A stretch of DNA of 64,000 nucleotides from an uncultured Lachnospiraceae bacterium (GTDB lineage Bacteria; Bacillota; Clostridia; Lachnospirales; Lachnospiraceae), in NCBI GenBank assembly GCA_910584845.1, contig CAJUDH010000005.1:62001-126000 (forward strand), written 5' to 3'. The first letter of the stretch is position 1, and each line of letters begins with the position of its first letter. This document shows, one piece after another, positions 19,036 through 27,859 of the stretch. The notes under the pieces are model-generated. The model had not been told where the DNA came from, searched no databases, and saw only the letters and a list, made by a program, of their open reading frames with translations. A program made the translations under genes and the position numbers.

Positions 19036-20151
19036 TTATCGTCCCATGGTTTTTAATTCGCCCAATGAAATAACAGGTATGCCATATTTGCCCAAACCCT
19101 TTTTGATTTGGCTTTCTGCAAATAATGGCGTTACGATAATGAAATCTACCTTTTCCGGCATGTTTTCCGGCTTGTAAACGTTATCATCGGCATCTTGAAA
19201 GCAATCTGCCGCCTGGTCAATAAAAAATTCCGTTTTTATATCCATGTTGCCGATGTCCCGCGACAATTTTTTTCCGACTATGCCATACCCATATATGGCT
19301 ATCTTTTTCTTTTCTTTGCATAATTCGGCTAACCCCACTAAAATATCGGGCCATCTTTCGAATAGTTCTTCGTATTGCTTATGTTTTCCAATCCTTCCCC
19401 ATAGTACCGGTTCCACATGGGCAAAATAATCCTCTGCCAACAATTTTCTATTTTTTATCACCGTCCAGACCTCTTCGGCAGATTTCTCCATGCCCTTAAA
19501 ATTGTAAGATGTATTGTGCCCGCCTTCCTTATGGGTATAGTCATAATGTGGGTTTGCCGCAAATATTTTTCCGCCGTCTAACATAGATAGCCATAGGAGG
19601 ACATCATCGCTCCCGTTTTCTTTTAGGATATTTTTTTTCCATGTACCTGATATAGACGTTTTCCTTATCATTGCCTGCCCTGGCGAAACAATGTAGTTCC
19701 CTTCTTTTAAATACCCTCTTTTGGAAATGGATTCCCTCTGATGTTTTTCGTCTTTATAAATGGAACGGTTTCCCCGATAGGTCCCATTACAGATTACCAC
19801 GTCGGCCTGGCCTATATATTTTAATTGCCGGTACAGGTACAAGGGGCTTATTTCATCATCCTGGTCCAGAAAAACAATATAAGACCCCTGCGCTTTTGAC
19901 AAACCAATGAACCGGCTTTCGTGTATCCCCAAATTATGTGGGTTTTTAACAATTTGTATGGGGATACTGCTGTCACCGGGAAAATCTTCCTCTTTTATTT
20001 CTTCACCGGGGAAATCATTGACAAAAATCAGTTCGGCCTCTTTTTCTTCCCCTTCCTTTTTTAACATTTCTTGATTGTGTTCAACCATTTCGATCACAGG
20101 GCGGATATATTGCTTCCCTTGATACAATGGAACAATAATACTGATATCCAT
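19036..20151 (-). CDS. GT2 glycosyltransferase with C-terminal Rossmann-like module
   Basis: 371 aa. GT2 features: ISIIVPLYQGKQYIRPVI at the N-terminus, an FVNDFPG variant of the usual VDDGS motif, and FLDQDDEISPLYL as the acidic motif. The C-terminal 85 residues are the shared module (IAIYGYGIVGKKL, FFIDQAADCF, FIIVTPLFAESQI). AAGGGGG lies 7 nt before the ATG. The nucleotide-binding motif is atypical (ND in place of DD), so donor preference may differ from the other GT2 proteins here. It lies between an FkbM gene and a radical SAM gene. Confidence 0.82.
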   Translation of the reverse strand: MDISIIVPLYQGKQYIRPVIEMVEHNQEMLKKEGEEKEAELIFVNDFPGEEIKEEDFPGDSSIPIQIVKNPHNLGIHESRFIGLSKAQGSYIVFLDQDDEISPLYLYRQLKYIGQADVVICNGTYRGNRSIYKDEKHQRESISKRGYLKEGNYIVSPGQAMIRKTSISGTWKKNILKENGSDDVLLWLSMLDGGKIFAANPHYDYTHKEGGHNTSYNFKGMEKSAEEVWTVIKNRKLLAEDYFAHVEPVLWGRIGKHKQYEELFERWPDILVGLAELCKEKKKIAIYGYGIVGKKLSRDIGNMDIKTEFFIDQAADCFQDADDNVYKPENMPEKVDFIIVTPLFAESQIKKGLGKYGIPVISLGELKTMGR

Positions 20152-20163
20152 ATACGGTCCCCC

Positions 20164-21312
20164 TTAAGCTTCTGAAATCAAATAATCATCCAAAGACGGC
20201 ATTTGCGGCGAGTAATCCCAAGGGAAGCTTTCCTGCCGGGAATCGCTGCAATATCTGCACACATAGGAGGGGGCTTCTAATTTTTCTTTTACTTTCCATA
20301 CGTCGATTTCCGGGTTATGGATGTCAAACCAGTCCTCGTCTTCCTGTATTTGATAAGATGCCCCAAAAACTTTATTAAATTTTTCAAATGCGATAACGGC
20401 AGAACATGTGGACAGCCTTCCTCTGTATACCTCATAGCACCCGGACGCAATGCATTTCTCAAAGCTCTTTTGCCTATCCTGATCCGGGGTTTTTGTATAA
20501 TATTTTAAAAATTCTTCCCTTTTTAAAATTGCATATGGTATATCCCTTTTTTTCAGCGTACCGTCTAATTTTTCTAACATATGGTACACCGGTTTATACC
20601 CTGAAATATGGATCGAAATCCGCTCCTGTTTCACCGTCCCCCAAAACCCTTCGTCCATTTGGGGGATCAAAAGCCCATTGGTACATAGGTCAATCTCTGT
20701 ATCCGGAAAATATTTTCTATAGGTTTTTAATATTTTGGCAATATCCGGATGCATCAAAGGTTCGCCGCCTAAAATCCGGATCCATGGTATATCATAAAAC
20801 AATTCCGACATCCGTTTTGCGTCTTGTTCCAGTTCCGGAAAAGGGACGTGCTGTGCCTTTGCCCTTTCCGTTAAATTGCTGGCAAACAGGCAACCTTTGC
20901 AGTTTAGGTTGCAGCTGTCCGTAACAGGGACTTCAAAATATGGCAAAGATGGCTTTTCCTCTGAAAATTTCAGTTTTCTGACCCTGGCCGGTATCATGCC
21001 ATGGCTGTCAAATAAAGGAAGCCTGCATTTTCCTGCAATATCATGCATCATATAGATATGGTCCACCGGATTGCGCCGGCAAGTATTGATCATGGTTTTT
21101 AAGGTTTTTTGCGCACCTGCGGCAATCAATACGGTATCTATTTTTCCGAATATTTTAAAGTATTCTTCTGGACGGTAAATCCTTGTGCCCCTATAATTGC
21201 CTTCCTGAAAATTATCCAGAAACCCTTTGATTTCGATACGGTTTGATTTTTCTAAAATTTCATCATATAAAAACCTTCCTGCCGTCCCGGCCCCAAAGAT
21301 AACTGCCTCCAA
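20164..21312 (-). CDS. Radical SAM enzyme with N-terminal Rossmann-like module
   Basis: 382 aa. Start is TTG at 21312 with AAGGAGG 7 nt upstream. Residues 1-90 are the shared module (AVIFGAGTAGRFL, GFLDNFQEGNYRG). The radical SAM core has CNLNCKGC with Cys134, Cys138 and Cys141, followed by RILGGEPLMHPDI and LCTNGLLIP. C-terminal cysteines (KCIASGC, CSAV, CRYCSD) suggest one or more auxiliary Fe-S clusters, SPASM-like. Known relatives dehydrogenate, epimerise or rearrange sugars or peptides; the module suggests the substrate is the same kind handled by neighbouring transferases. Reaction unknown. A second enzyme with the same architecture lies immediately upstream (21342-22508). Confidence 0.82.
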   Translation of the reverse strand: MEAVIFGAGTAGRFLYDEILEKSNRIEIKGFLDNFQEGNYRGTRIYRPEEYFKIFGKIDTVLIAAGAQKTLKTMINTCRRNPVDHIYMMHDIAGKCRLPLFDSHGMIPARVRKLKFSEEKPSLPYFEVPVTDSCNLNCKGCLFASNLTERAKAQHVPFPELEQDAKRMSELFYDIPWIRILGGEPLMHPDIAKILKTYRKYFPDTEIDLCTNGLLIPQMDEGFWGTVKQERISIHISGYKPVYHMLEKLDGTLKKRDIPYAILKREEFLKYYTKTPDQDRQKSFEKCIASGCYEVYRGRLSTCSAVIAFEKFNKVFGASYQIQEDEDWFDIHNPEIDVWKVKEKLEAPSYVCRYCSDSRQESFPWDYSPQMPSLDDYLISEA

Positions 21313-21341
21313 CTTCAGACCTCCTTCTATCTTCCGCCTGT

Positions 21342-22508
21342 TTATGCCCCATCATCCTTTACCTGCCCTGCAGGCTCTACTTCCTCTGAATTCTCTGCCG
21401 TAAACCCTCTGCATTTTTTGCAAAAATTGGTATACCCTTTCGCCGTATATCCCAGCCGGAATTCTACCAGTTCTTTTTTCTTTTCCGGAGTAAACCCCTT
21501 TAGGCAATATACCTCCTCTGCGTCTTGCCCCCCTGCGACCCCTGCCACTGCCGCATATGCCGCATAATTGCAGTTATATAGTTTTCCGTCCCGCAGTTCC
21601 TGCCAGGACTGGTTGCAGCCCGCCCGATGTTGTATCAGCCACTCTTGCCCCATGGCAGAATAGTCGGTCCGTTCCGGCGCTAAGTCAATCCAGGAATCCA
21701 CTTGATTGACATAGTGCCGGATCTTATAGGCTTTCAGCTTTTCTATTAGCCTGCTAAATTCTTCCGCATACTGCGGGACTGCCTTCCGGTAATCATCCAC
21801 CGTTATTTCCACATTACATGTGCTTAATTTCTCCAGCACATCATGGGGTGGGACAATTGTCCCGTTGGTCACCATGCGCAAGGTGTCGATCCGGTCCCCG
21901 TAGCGTTTATGGATATACTCGATCAAATCCCCGGTATGCTTGTATAGAAAAGGCTCCCCGCCGCTGACATGGAACAGCATAATACGGTCCACGCACGCAA
22001 AAAACAGGTCCACGTCCCTTACTAAATCTTCCCATTTACGCACATAGAATTTCTCGGCAAAGGGGTTAAAATTCAGGCAATACCTGCAATTTAAATTGCA
22101 GGCGGTACTTGGCAGGAAGGAAATGCTGGAGAAATACACCATTCCTTTTTGATAGACATAGTATACGGAGAGGAATTCTTCGATCATAAAAAAATCAATA
22201 TCTTTTTTGTACCCGCCCCTTTTAAGCTGTTTTACCGGCTTTACCCTGGCTATTTGGGACATGGTGACAATAATCCCTTCATCCTCCCCCAGGACGGTCC
22301 CTTCCAAAGGGCGGCAAGGCTTTCCGTTGACGATTTGCCCTTGCTTTGCCTTATCGTTGTCAATATAGCCTATTATGGGGACCTCCTGGTCCATGATCCC
22401 CAAAAACTGCCTTCCATAGTCCCCGGCGCCAAACAAATAAAAACCCTTCTTTTTTTTCATCTCCTGATATGCCTGGTCATACTCATGGCCTTTGTTTTCC
22501 CATTTCAT
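21342..22508 (-). CDS. Radical SAM enzyme with N-terminal Rossmann-like module (second)
   Basis: 388 aa. Residues 20-110 are the shared module (FYLFGAGDYGRQF, GYIDNDKAKQG, IIVTMSQIARV). The radical SAM core has CNLNCRYC with Cys137, Cys141 and Cys144, then HVSGGEPFLYKHTG and VTNGTIVP. A C-terminal CKKC with further cysteines (AGCNQSW, YNCNY) is compatible with an auxiliary Fe-S cluster. It shares architecture with the next gene but is clearly diverged, so the pair may act in sequence on one substrate. The ATG is preceded by GGGGAAG. Function beyond radical chemistry on a glycan or nucleotide-linked substrate is not known. Confidence 0.82.
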   Translation of the reverse strand: MKWENKGHEYDQAYQEMKKKKGFYLFGAGDYGRQFLGIMDQEVPIIGYIDNDKAKQGQIVNGKPCRPLEGTVLGEDEGIIVTMSQIARVKPVKQLKRGGYKKDIDFFMIEEFLSVYYVYQKGMVYFSSISFLPSTACNLNCRYCLNFNPFAEKFYVRKWEDLVRDVDLFFACVDRIMLFHVSGGEPFLYKHTGDLIEYIHKRYGDRIDTLRMVTNGTIVPPHDVLEKLSTCNVEITVDDYRKAVPQYAEEFSRLIEKLKAYKIRHYVNQVDSWIDLAPERTDYSAMGQEWLIQHRAGCNQSWQELRDGKLYNCNYAAYAAVAGVAGGQDAEEVYCLKGFTPEKKKELVEFRLGYTAKGYTNFCKKCRGFTAENSEEVEPAGQVKDDGA

Positions 22509-22557
22509 CGCTTTTTCTTCCCCTGCCTGCCTTTCTTTTTTACATTTGGCCTGATAG

Positions 22558-23505
22558 CTATCGTTTCAGCAGTTGATAAAACCTCTGTACCCGTTCCGGG
22601 TAGCGCCTATTTAGGGACACATATTCCGGTTCGTACAACTGCATCCGTTGCTGAAAATCTTTTTTAGCCTCTTCGTTTCCCTGGGCCGCCGCAATTTCCA
22701 CCGCGTTGCTGCAGTGGTATGCCATAAAGCGTTTGACATAATCTATAATTTCCTGGCTAATCTCCTCTTTTTCAAATTTTTCAAGCACAATCTCATATGC
22801 CCGGACCCAGTCCCTTAATTTTTCCACATCTTTTGTGTGGCACCCGGATTCTTCCCGCTGGTTATAATAGTAAAACGCCTTGCCGATATACTTTGCCCTT
22901 TTTACACGCAAAGCCACGTCCGCCAGATATACCACGTCCCCTCCAAGCTTTAATGTTTCGTCAAATAAGATCCGTCCCCCTTTTCTGCCTTCCAGCGCCT
23001 CCCTCCGGTATAGCTTATTCCACATATAGGCAAACCCCCGGTAGGAATCCCGCATATACAAATATTTTAACAGCTCATCCCTTCCAAAAACGCCTGGGTT
23101 TACCGGCAGGTCATTTTTCATTTCCAGGAAGGAAGGGCCTGTCACCCGATACCAGCCGGACGCGGCCAGATCCAGGTGGTCGTTTTCCAGCGCCCGGGCC
23201 AGATTTTCATACATCCCCTGGCCGATCCAGTCATCACAGTCGCAAAAAGCCAAATAGTCGCCTGTCGCCATTGCCAGCCCTTGATTCCTGGCGTTGCCCT
23301 CGCCGCCGTTTTTCTGATGGAATACAACAATCCGTTTATCTTTTTCCGCAAATTCATCCACGACCTGCCCTGAGCCGTCGGTAGAGCCGTCGTCTACGCA
23401 GATAATCTCCAGTTCTTTATAGGTTTGGCTACAAATGCTTTTCAGGCATGGGATAAGCTCTTCCTTGGTATTGTACACAGGGACAATAACCGATATTTTT
23501 TTCAT
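22558..23505 (-). CDS. GT2 glycosyltransferase
   Basis: 315 aa, a compact GT-A protein of normal length for the family. Features: ISVIVPVYNTKEELIPCL, ICVDDGSTDGSG, GEGNARNQGLAMATG, and FCDCDDWIG as the acidic motif. No Rossmann-like module. It lies 13 nt downstream of the glycyl radical enzyme gene, as part of the same transcription unit. Donor and acceptor unknown. Confidence 0.87.
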   Translation of the reverse strand: MKKISVIVPVYNTKEELIPCLKSICSQTYKELEIICVDDGSTDGSGQVVDEFAEKDKRIVVFHQKNGGEGNARNQGLAMATGDYLAFCDCDDWIGQGMYENLARALENDHLDLAASGWYRVTGPSFLEMKNDLPVNPGVFGRDELLKYLYMRDSYRGFAYMWNKLYRREALEGRKGGRILFDETLKLGGDVVYLADVALRVKRAKYIGKAFYYYNQREESGCHTKDVEKLRDWVRAYEIVLEKFEKEEISQEIIDYVKRFMAYHCSNAVEIAAAQGNEEAKKDFQQRMQLYEPEYVSLNRRYPERVQRFYQLLKR

Positions 23506-23518
23506 AGCTTCACCTCAT

Positions 23519-25675
23519 TTATGAAACCTTATGTTCGGTCCTCCGGATGATTTCATCTTGCAAGTTTTCTTCTAAAGCCACAAAATATGCGCTAAACCCA
23601 GATACCCTCACGATTATATCCCGGTATTTGACCGGGTCTTTTTTCGCCTTTAACAAGGTTTCTTTGTCAACGGCATTCACCTGGACCTGCAGCCCCCCTT
23701 GATCGAAGTATTCTTCAATCAGAAAGCGTATGGCCTTTCGGTGCCTCTCCTGTTTAAAAAAATCTGCGTTAAATTTTAAGTCCAGCGCCATACCGTTGCC
23801 AAACCATTCCATATTGACCTTGTTTGCCGAATTAACCACAGCCGTAGGGCCGCTTTTATCCATCCCTGCCATGGGGGACAGGGCCCCTGACAACGCTTCC
23901 CCCGCCTTCCTCCCGTCGGGGGAAGCCCCTGTCATGGCCCCCATCGTGGCATGGAAATAGGAGGTGTAAAAGCCCGCCTGGAATTTCCCTTTCCCATATT
24001 TCCTAGGCGCCTCGGACAACGTATTTACAAATAGCCCGGTTAATTCTTTCACTTTGCTGTCCACGGATGGAATATCGTTGCCGTATTTGGGGCACGAAAG
24101 CATCCTCTCCCTCATAGGCCCAAAACCTTCAAAATCTTTGGCCAGAATGGCCGCCAGCCCGCGCAATGACATTCTTTTTTCTTTAAATACCAAAACCTCA
24201 ATGGCCTCCAAAGAATCGGCAACACTGGCAACCCCGACACAGTTCACAGATAAATTATGGTAAATCGTCCCGCCGCCGGTTACATCCCTGCCTTTTTCCA
24301 CACACCCCTGCATCATACTGCTCAAAAACGGCACCGGCCAGTAATCCCCATATTGGCAGCTAAGGTCGTCGATATAACGGCACACAAACCGGGTAAAATG
24401 TTTCAGTTCCCTTTGGTACCACTCATAAAATTCCTGAAAACTGTTTATTTCCTCTAACCAATGGCTCTCAGCCAATTCCCAGCTGAATCCCGTAACCGGG
24501 CATTTCCCTTCATGGAGCATCAATTCCAGGATTTTCATCCAATTAAACCGCGCCCCTTCCGAATGGGAATATTCTTTTCCTGCTACAGACAATTCCACGC
24601 ATCCAATCACGCAATAGTCCCATGCGTCCTCTGGTGCAATGCCTGCATGGATTTTCGCTTTTACCGCAACTTCATCATGGTACAGTTCCGGGAACCCCAT
24701 GCCTGCCCCGATCAATTCCAATGCTTTATCCCATACGGCCTGAGGCATATTTTTATGCACGCGCAAAGAAAGCTGGGGCTGGTCCGCCCGGACCGCCAAA
24801 GAGGCGTCCATGCAAAAAATAGTCAGGTCATTGCACTGGTCAGCCCCGTCACTGCTGCTGCCCCCAAGGGTAACGTTTTGCCACCCCATTTCAAACTCCG
24901 CTATCTTCCGCCAAAATTCCGTTATCATTTCCCTGGCGCCTGTTTTCGTTATCCTGTTTTCATTTAAATCTTTTTCGTAAAAGGGGTATAAATATTGGTC
25001 CAGCCGGCCAAAGGATATGGATCCGCTTCCGGCCTCGGCCAACACGTGTTCATGGGCCAGCAAAACCAATTGGATGGAATCGAATAAGCTGCCCGGACGG
25101 TTATATGCTATCCGCTGGCAGGACTGGGAAATCCGTTTTAAATTTTCTTTTTTGCAAATATGGTACTGCTTCTTAGCTTCTTTGGCATAGGTAAGGATCC
25201 TCTCCTGCATGGCGCAAAGAACCGCCAGCTCCGCTGCGTAAAAATGTTTTTTACCGCCGGCTTTTCCATGCATAAGGGACCGGGTCCGGTCAATAAGCCC
25301 CTGCACCCCTTCCTGGACCAATACGTTATAAGCCGGCGCCACATGGGCCCCCGGGGCCCTCGTAAACAGCCCCATTTCCTCTGCCGTGAGCATCCGTTTG
25401 TATTCCTGGACGCCCTCCCCGCGGGTATTGGCAAGATACTCCAATTCCTGCCCCATATCGCGGGGGTACATGCCCAAATGGTAATATTGCTTTAAGTTGC
25501 CGGCAAAAACGTCATGGTTTTGAATGTGTACTTCATTCATTAAAAAGAACGCCGCCTCTGCGTATGCTTTTCTCTCAATAATGCTTTTATCCGCAAATTC
25601 CCTCTCTGCCGCCACAATGATCTTGCTTCGCAGATCCCGATAGCCATTGTTTTCTTTTTCGTCTATATTTGCCAT
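23519..25675 (-). CDS. Glycyl radical enzyme of the GCVE (dehydratase/lyase-like) class
   Basis: 718 aa, shorter than most glycyl radical enzymes (about 760-850). The active-site cysteine is Cys359 in YCVIGCVEL, followed by the conserved VAGK and an N-x2-K-x-LEL segment. The glycyl radical loop is RVSGFSAYF with Gly693, then LQDEIIRRTEH at the C-terminus. The GCVE motif places the general-base Glu361 two residues after the Cys, as in diol dehydratases, choline lyase and related eliminases; pyruvate formate-lyase has adjacent cysteines instead. The substrate is not deducible. Its activase follows upstream (25699-26586), so the pair should work under anaerobic conditions. Such an enzyme inside a glycosyltransferase operon is unusual; it might deoxygenate a small alcohol or a sugar-linked group. 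ATG is preceded by AAAGGG. Confidence 0.9.
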   Translation of the reverse strand: MANIDEKENNGYRDLRSKIIVAAEREFADKSIIERKAYAEAAFFLMNEVHIQNHDVFAGNLKQYYHLGMYPRDMGQELEYLANTRGEGVQEYKRMLTAEEMGLFTRAPGAHVAPAYNVLVQEGVQGLIDRTRSLMHGKAGGKKHFYAAELAVLCAMQERILTYAKEAKKQYHICKKENLKRISQSCQRIAYNRPGSLFDSIQLVLLAHEHVLAEAGSGSISFGRLDQYLYPFYEKDLNENRITKTGAREMITEFWRKIAEFEMGWQNVTLGGSSSDGADQCNDLTIFCMDASLAVRADQPQLSLRVHKNMPQAVWDKALELIGAGMGFPELYHDEVAVKAKIHAGIAPEDAWDYCVIGCVELSVAGKEYSHSEGARFNWMKILELMLHEGKCPVTGFSWELAESHWLEEINSFQEFYEWYQRELKHFTRFVCRYIDDLSCQYGDYWPVPFLSSMMQGCVEKGRDVTGGGTIYHNLSVNCVGVASVADSLEAIEVLVFKEKRMSLRGLAAILAKDFEGFGPMRERMLSCPKYGNDIPSVDSKVKELTGLFVNTLSEAPRKYGKGKFQAGFYTSYFHATMGAMTGASPDGRKAGEALSGALSPMAGMDKSGPTAVVNSANKVNMEWFGNGMALDLKFNADFFKQERHRKAIRFLIEEYFDQGGLQVQVNAVDKETLLKAKKDPVKYRDIIVRVSGFSAYFVALEENLQDEIIRRTEHKVS

Positions 25676-25698
25676 ATTTTCCCTTTGAAGCAGCTCTC

Positions 25699-26586
25699 CT
25701 ATTCATCGGATACGGGGATCTGATGCCGCTTTAAAACCTCATAGCATTGTCCTATTTCCCCTTTCCCGGCGGGAAGGGCCTCGTCTATCAAATAATCCTG
25801 CCCATAGGTTTTATATTTGGAAACCCCCATTTTATGATAAGGGAGCAATTCCACTTTTCCGACCCTTTTCCCTTTCAGGAAACCTGCTATTTTTTCCATT
25901 TCATCCAATGTAACGTTTACATTCCAAATAACCGGTATCCGGATCCACATGTTTTTACCCATGTTGCTTAACCATTGGATATTGCCTAAAATCTGCTGGT
26001 TGGAACAGCCCGTGCATTTGATGTGGACCTCTTCCGTATATGCTTTACAATCCATCAACACAACATCAATATCATCCAATAAGGGCCCCAGCCAGTCAAA
26101 GGGGTAATTCCCTGCCGTGTCCACCGCCGTATGGATTCCCCGTTTTTTACACTCCCGCAGCGCCCCTTGCAGCTCCTGCCTTTGCAGCAAAGGTTCCCCT
26201 CCGGAAAAGGTAACCCCTCCGGAAGACCTTTTAAAAAACCGCATATCTTTCTCGATTTCCGATATTACTTCTTTTACCGCCATCTCTTTTGAATTTCGGA
26301 ACAAAGCTTGATGCCCACAGGCTTTTACGCATTGGAAGCATTTCCCGCATTGGTTCCATTTTATTTGATGGGAAGCGCCAAAAAAGGTATGGGCGCCGTT
26401 TTTACACACTTTTTCGCAGCTTCTGCAGCCCGCACATTGGTCCGGCTCATAGCCGAGCATAACCGTTTGGAATGTCTCAGGGTTATGGCACCACAAGCAT
26501 TTCATATTGCACCCGGACAAAAATAAGGTCGTACGTATGCCTGGCCCGTCATCTAAACTAAACCGTTGTATGTTGGTTACAAACAA
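25699..26586 (-). CDS. Glycyl radical enzyme activase (radical SAM, two extra 4Fe-4S clusters)
   Basis: 295 aa. Start is TTG at 26586: GGGGAG stands 8 nt upstream and no ATG fits, and the reading begins at the conserved FSLDDGPGIRTTLFLSGC. The radical SAM motif is Cys26, Cys30, Cys33 (CNMKCLWC). Two ferredoxin-like clusters follow: Cys51, 54, 57, 61 and Cys80, 83, 86, 90. Then FSGGEPLLQ and DTAGN. Known function: forms the Gly radical on its partner, here predicted to be Gly693 of the 718-aa enzyme encoded 23 nt downstream. It overlaps the stand-alone Rossmann-module gene by 10 nt. Confidence 0.93.
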   Translation of the reverse strand: MFVTNIQRFSLDDGPGIRTTLFLSGCNMKCLWCHNPETFQTVMLGYEPDQCAGCRSCEKVCKNGAHTFFGASHQIKWNQCGKCFQCVKACGHQALFRNSKEMAVKEVISEIEKDMRFFKRSSGGVTFSGGEPLLQRQELQGALRECKKRGIHTAVDTAGNYPFDWLGPLLDDIDVVLMDCKAYTEEVHIKCTGCSNQQILGNIQWLSNMGKNMWIRIPVIWNVNVTLDEMEKIAGFLKGKRVGKVELLPYHKMGVSKYKTYGQDYLIDEALPAGKGEIGQCYEVLKRHQIPVSDE

Positions 26587-27017
26587 GTCGTTTTCTCCCC
26601 ATTGTGGACGTAAGAATCTACATAATGTAAAACGTTGCAGATCTCCTCTTTTGTCGGCAAGCCCTGATCCTCCTTTGGAAACAGGTCTACGACCTGTTCC
26701 GCCGGAAACGCTTCATAAATAGCCTTGCGGATTTCTGTGTAAAAATCGCTGTTCCAGCTGCAAATCAAAAAACAGGCATCTTTGTTGTCCCGTTTTTTGG
26801 CCTGTTCCAAATTAAGGACATGGACACCGTCGTAGGTTTTGTTGTCGATGATATATTGCGGCTCAATGGAAAATTCCGTTTCCAGGTATCTTTTCACCAG
26901 TTGCCCGCCGGCCCCATTGGTATAAATTACAAATTTATCTTTTTTTCCGCCTTTCACTACAGGCCGGATCTTCCCGGCTATCTTTTTTATATTTTCCCTA
27001 AAAGTCCAATCCGGCAT
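26577..27017 (-). CDS. Stand-alone Rossmann-like module protein
   Basis: 146 aa, of which most is the module that elsewhere in this operon is fused to enzymes: FVIYTNGAGGQL (a looser glycine-rich loop with TNG in place of FGAG), QYIIDNKTYDG, and ACFLICSWNSDFYTEI. No catalytic domain is attached. It lies between licD and the activase, overlapping the latter by 10 nt, so it is likely made in step with the glycyl radical enzyme. Possible roles are an adaptor for that enzyme or a ligand carrier; both are inference. TTTAGGGAGGG precedes the ATG. Confidence 0.75.
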   Translation of the reverse strand: MPDWTFRENIKKIAGKIRPVVKGGKKDKFVIYTNGAGGQLVKRYLETEFSIEPQYIIDNKTYDGVHVLNLEQAKKRDNKDACFLICSWNSDFYTEIRKAIYEAFPAEQVVDLFPKEDQGLPTKEEICNVLHYVDSYVHNGEKTTCL

Positions 27018-27027
27018 TTTACCCTCC

Positions 27028-27834
27028 CTAAACTTTCAGCCTGCTCACCGGATGGGCTTTCCGCATTTCCATTGGCGGAAGTTCCCTGTATTCTCCGAAC
27101 TTAAAGCTAAGATAGCTGTCGTAATCCTTAATCCCCCAAAACACTTTCCCCTCAAATACCGTATCCGTACTGTTTTCATACCAGCACCTTAAATATCCCC
27201 ACTCGCTGTTGGGGGTAGGAAACATTAAAATCCTGACCATCCTTGTTTTTTTCTTGGCCGCCTTTTTTATCATCTGATGATAATAAGCAAATACCTTTCC
27301 TACCGGGATTTTGTCCAGCAGCTGAAAAACCTTCCGCTTTACGGGGCATGGGTCCGCCTTTTTCCCGATCTTCGACCACAATATTTTTCTCACGCAAAAG
27401 CATTCAAAATTCTTTAATGTCCGAAGGCAGTAGTTATCCGGTACAGCGTCCAACGGGAAAATATCAATAAATACCCCTTGAAAATAGGGCATTTGCTCTT
27501 GATATTCCCGAAGGAAAAACGTATCCTTCCTTCGAAGTTTTCCGTATCCCCACCGGTACCCTTTTGTATTTCTATGGTCCTGAAACTCATACCGGGTGGT
27601 ATCCAGTTCGGTTTTGCAGGCGTTTCGGAACTTCTCATATTCTGGCCGGAGCATTGCCACATCCGCATCGTCATCCCAAGGGATAAACCCGCCGTGGCGG
27701 ACCGCCCCTAAGAGGGTGCCTGCTATTATGTTATAATGGATATTACACTTTTTGCAGATCCGGTCTACCTCTTCCAGCATTTCCAGTTCGGTCATCTGGA
27801 CCTTCCTTAGCTGCCCTTTTGTCAATTCAACCAT
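27028..27834 (-). CDS. LicD family phosphotransferase (copy 2)
   Basis: 268 aa from the ATG at 27834, which has AAGGA and GGAGG upstream. In-frame ATGs at 27867 and 27882 would lengthen it by 11 or 16 residues and overlap the GDPD gene, but have poor or no ribosome binding sites. Hallmarks: AGTLLGAVRHGGFIPWDDDA with the acidic cluster, where the usual DDDIDL reads DDDADV, and GVFIDIFPLDAVP. Known LicD proteins transfer phosphocholine or other phospho-alcohols from CDP donors to glycans. The adjacent cytidylyltransferase fusion and GDPD fit a phosphodiester-linked substituent on the glycan. Confidence 0.85.
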   Translation of the reverse strand: MVELTKGQLRKVQMTELEMLEEVDRICKKCNIHYNIIAGTLLGAVRHGGFIPWDDDADVAMLRPEYEKFRNACKTELDTTRYEFQDHRNTKGYRWGYGKLRRKDTFFLREYQEQMPYFQGVFIDIFPLDAVPDNYCLRTLKNFECFCVRKILWSKIGKKADPCPVKRKVFQLLDKIPVGKVFAYYHQMIKKAAKKKTRMVRILMFPTPNSEWGYLRCWYENSTDTVFEGKVFWGIKDYDSYLSFKFGEYRELPPMEMRKAHPVSRLKV

Positions 27835-27859
27835 AGATTTCCTTGTGCCTCCGATGGAT

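Noticed and set aside
23519..25675. Pyruvate formate-lyase
   Set aside because: PFL has two adjacent active-site cysteines; this protein has GCVE with a single Cys and the Glu of the dehydratase/lyase class, and the context is not fermentative.
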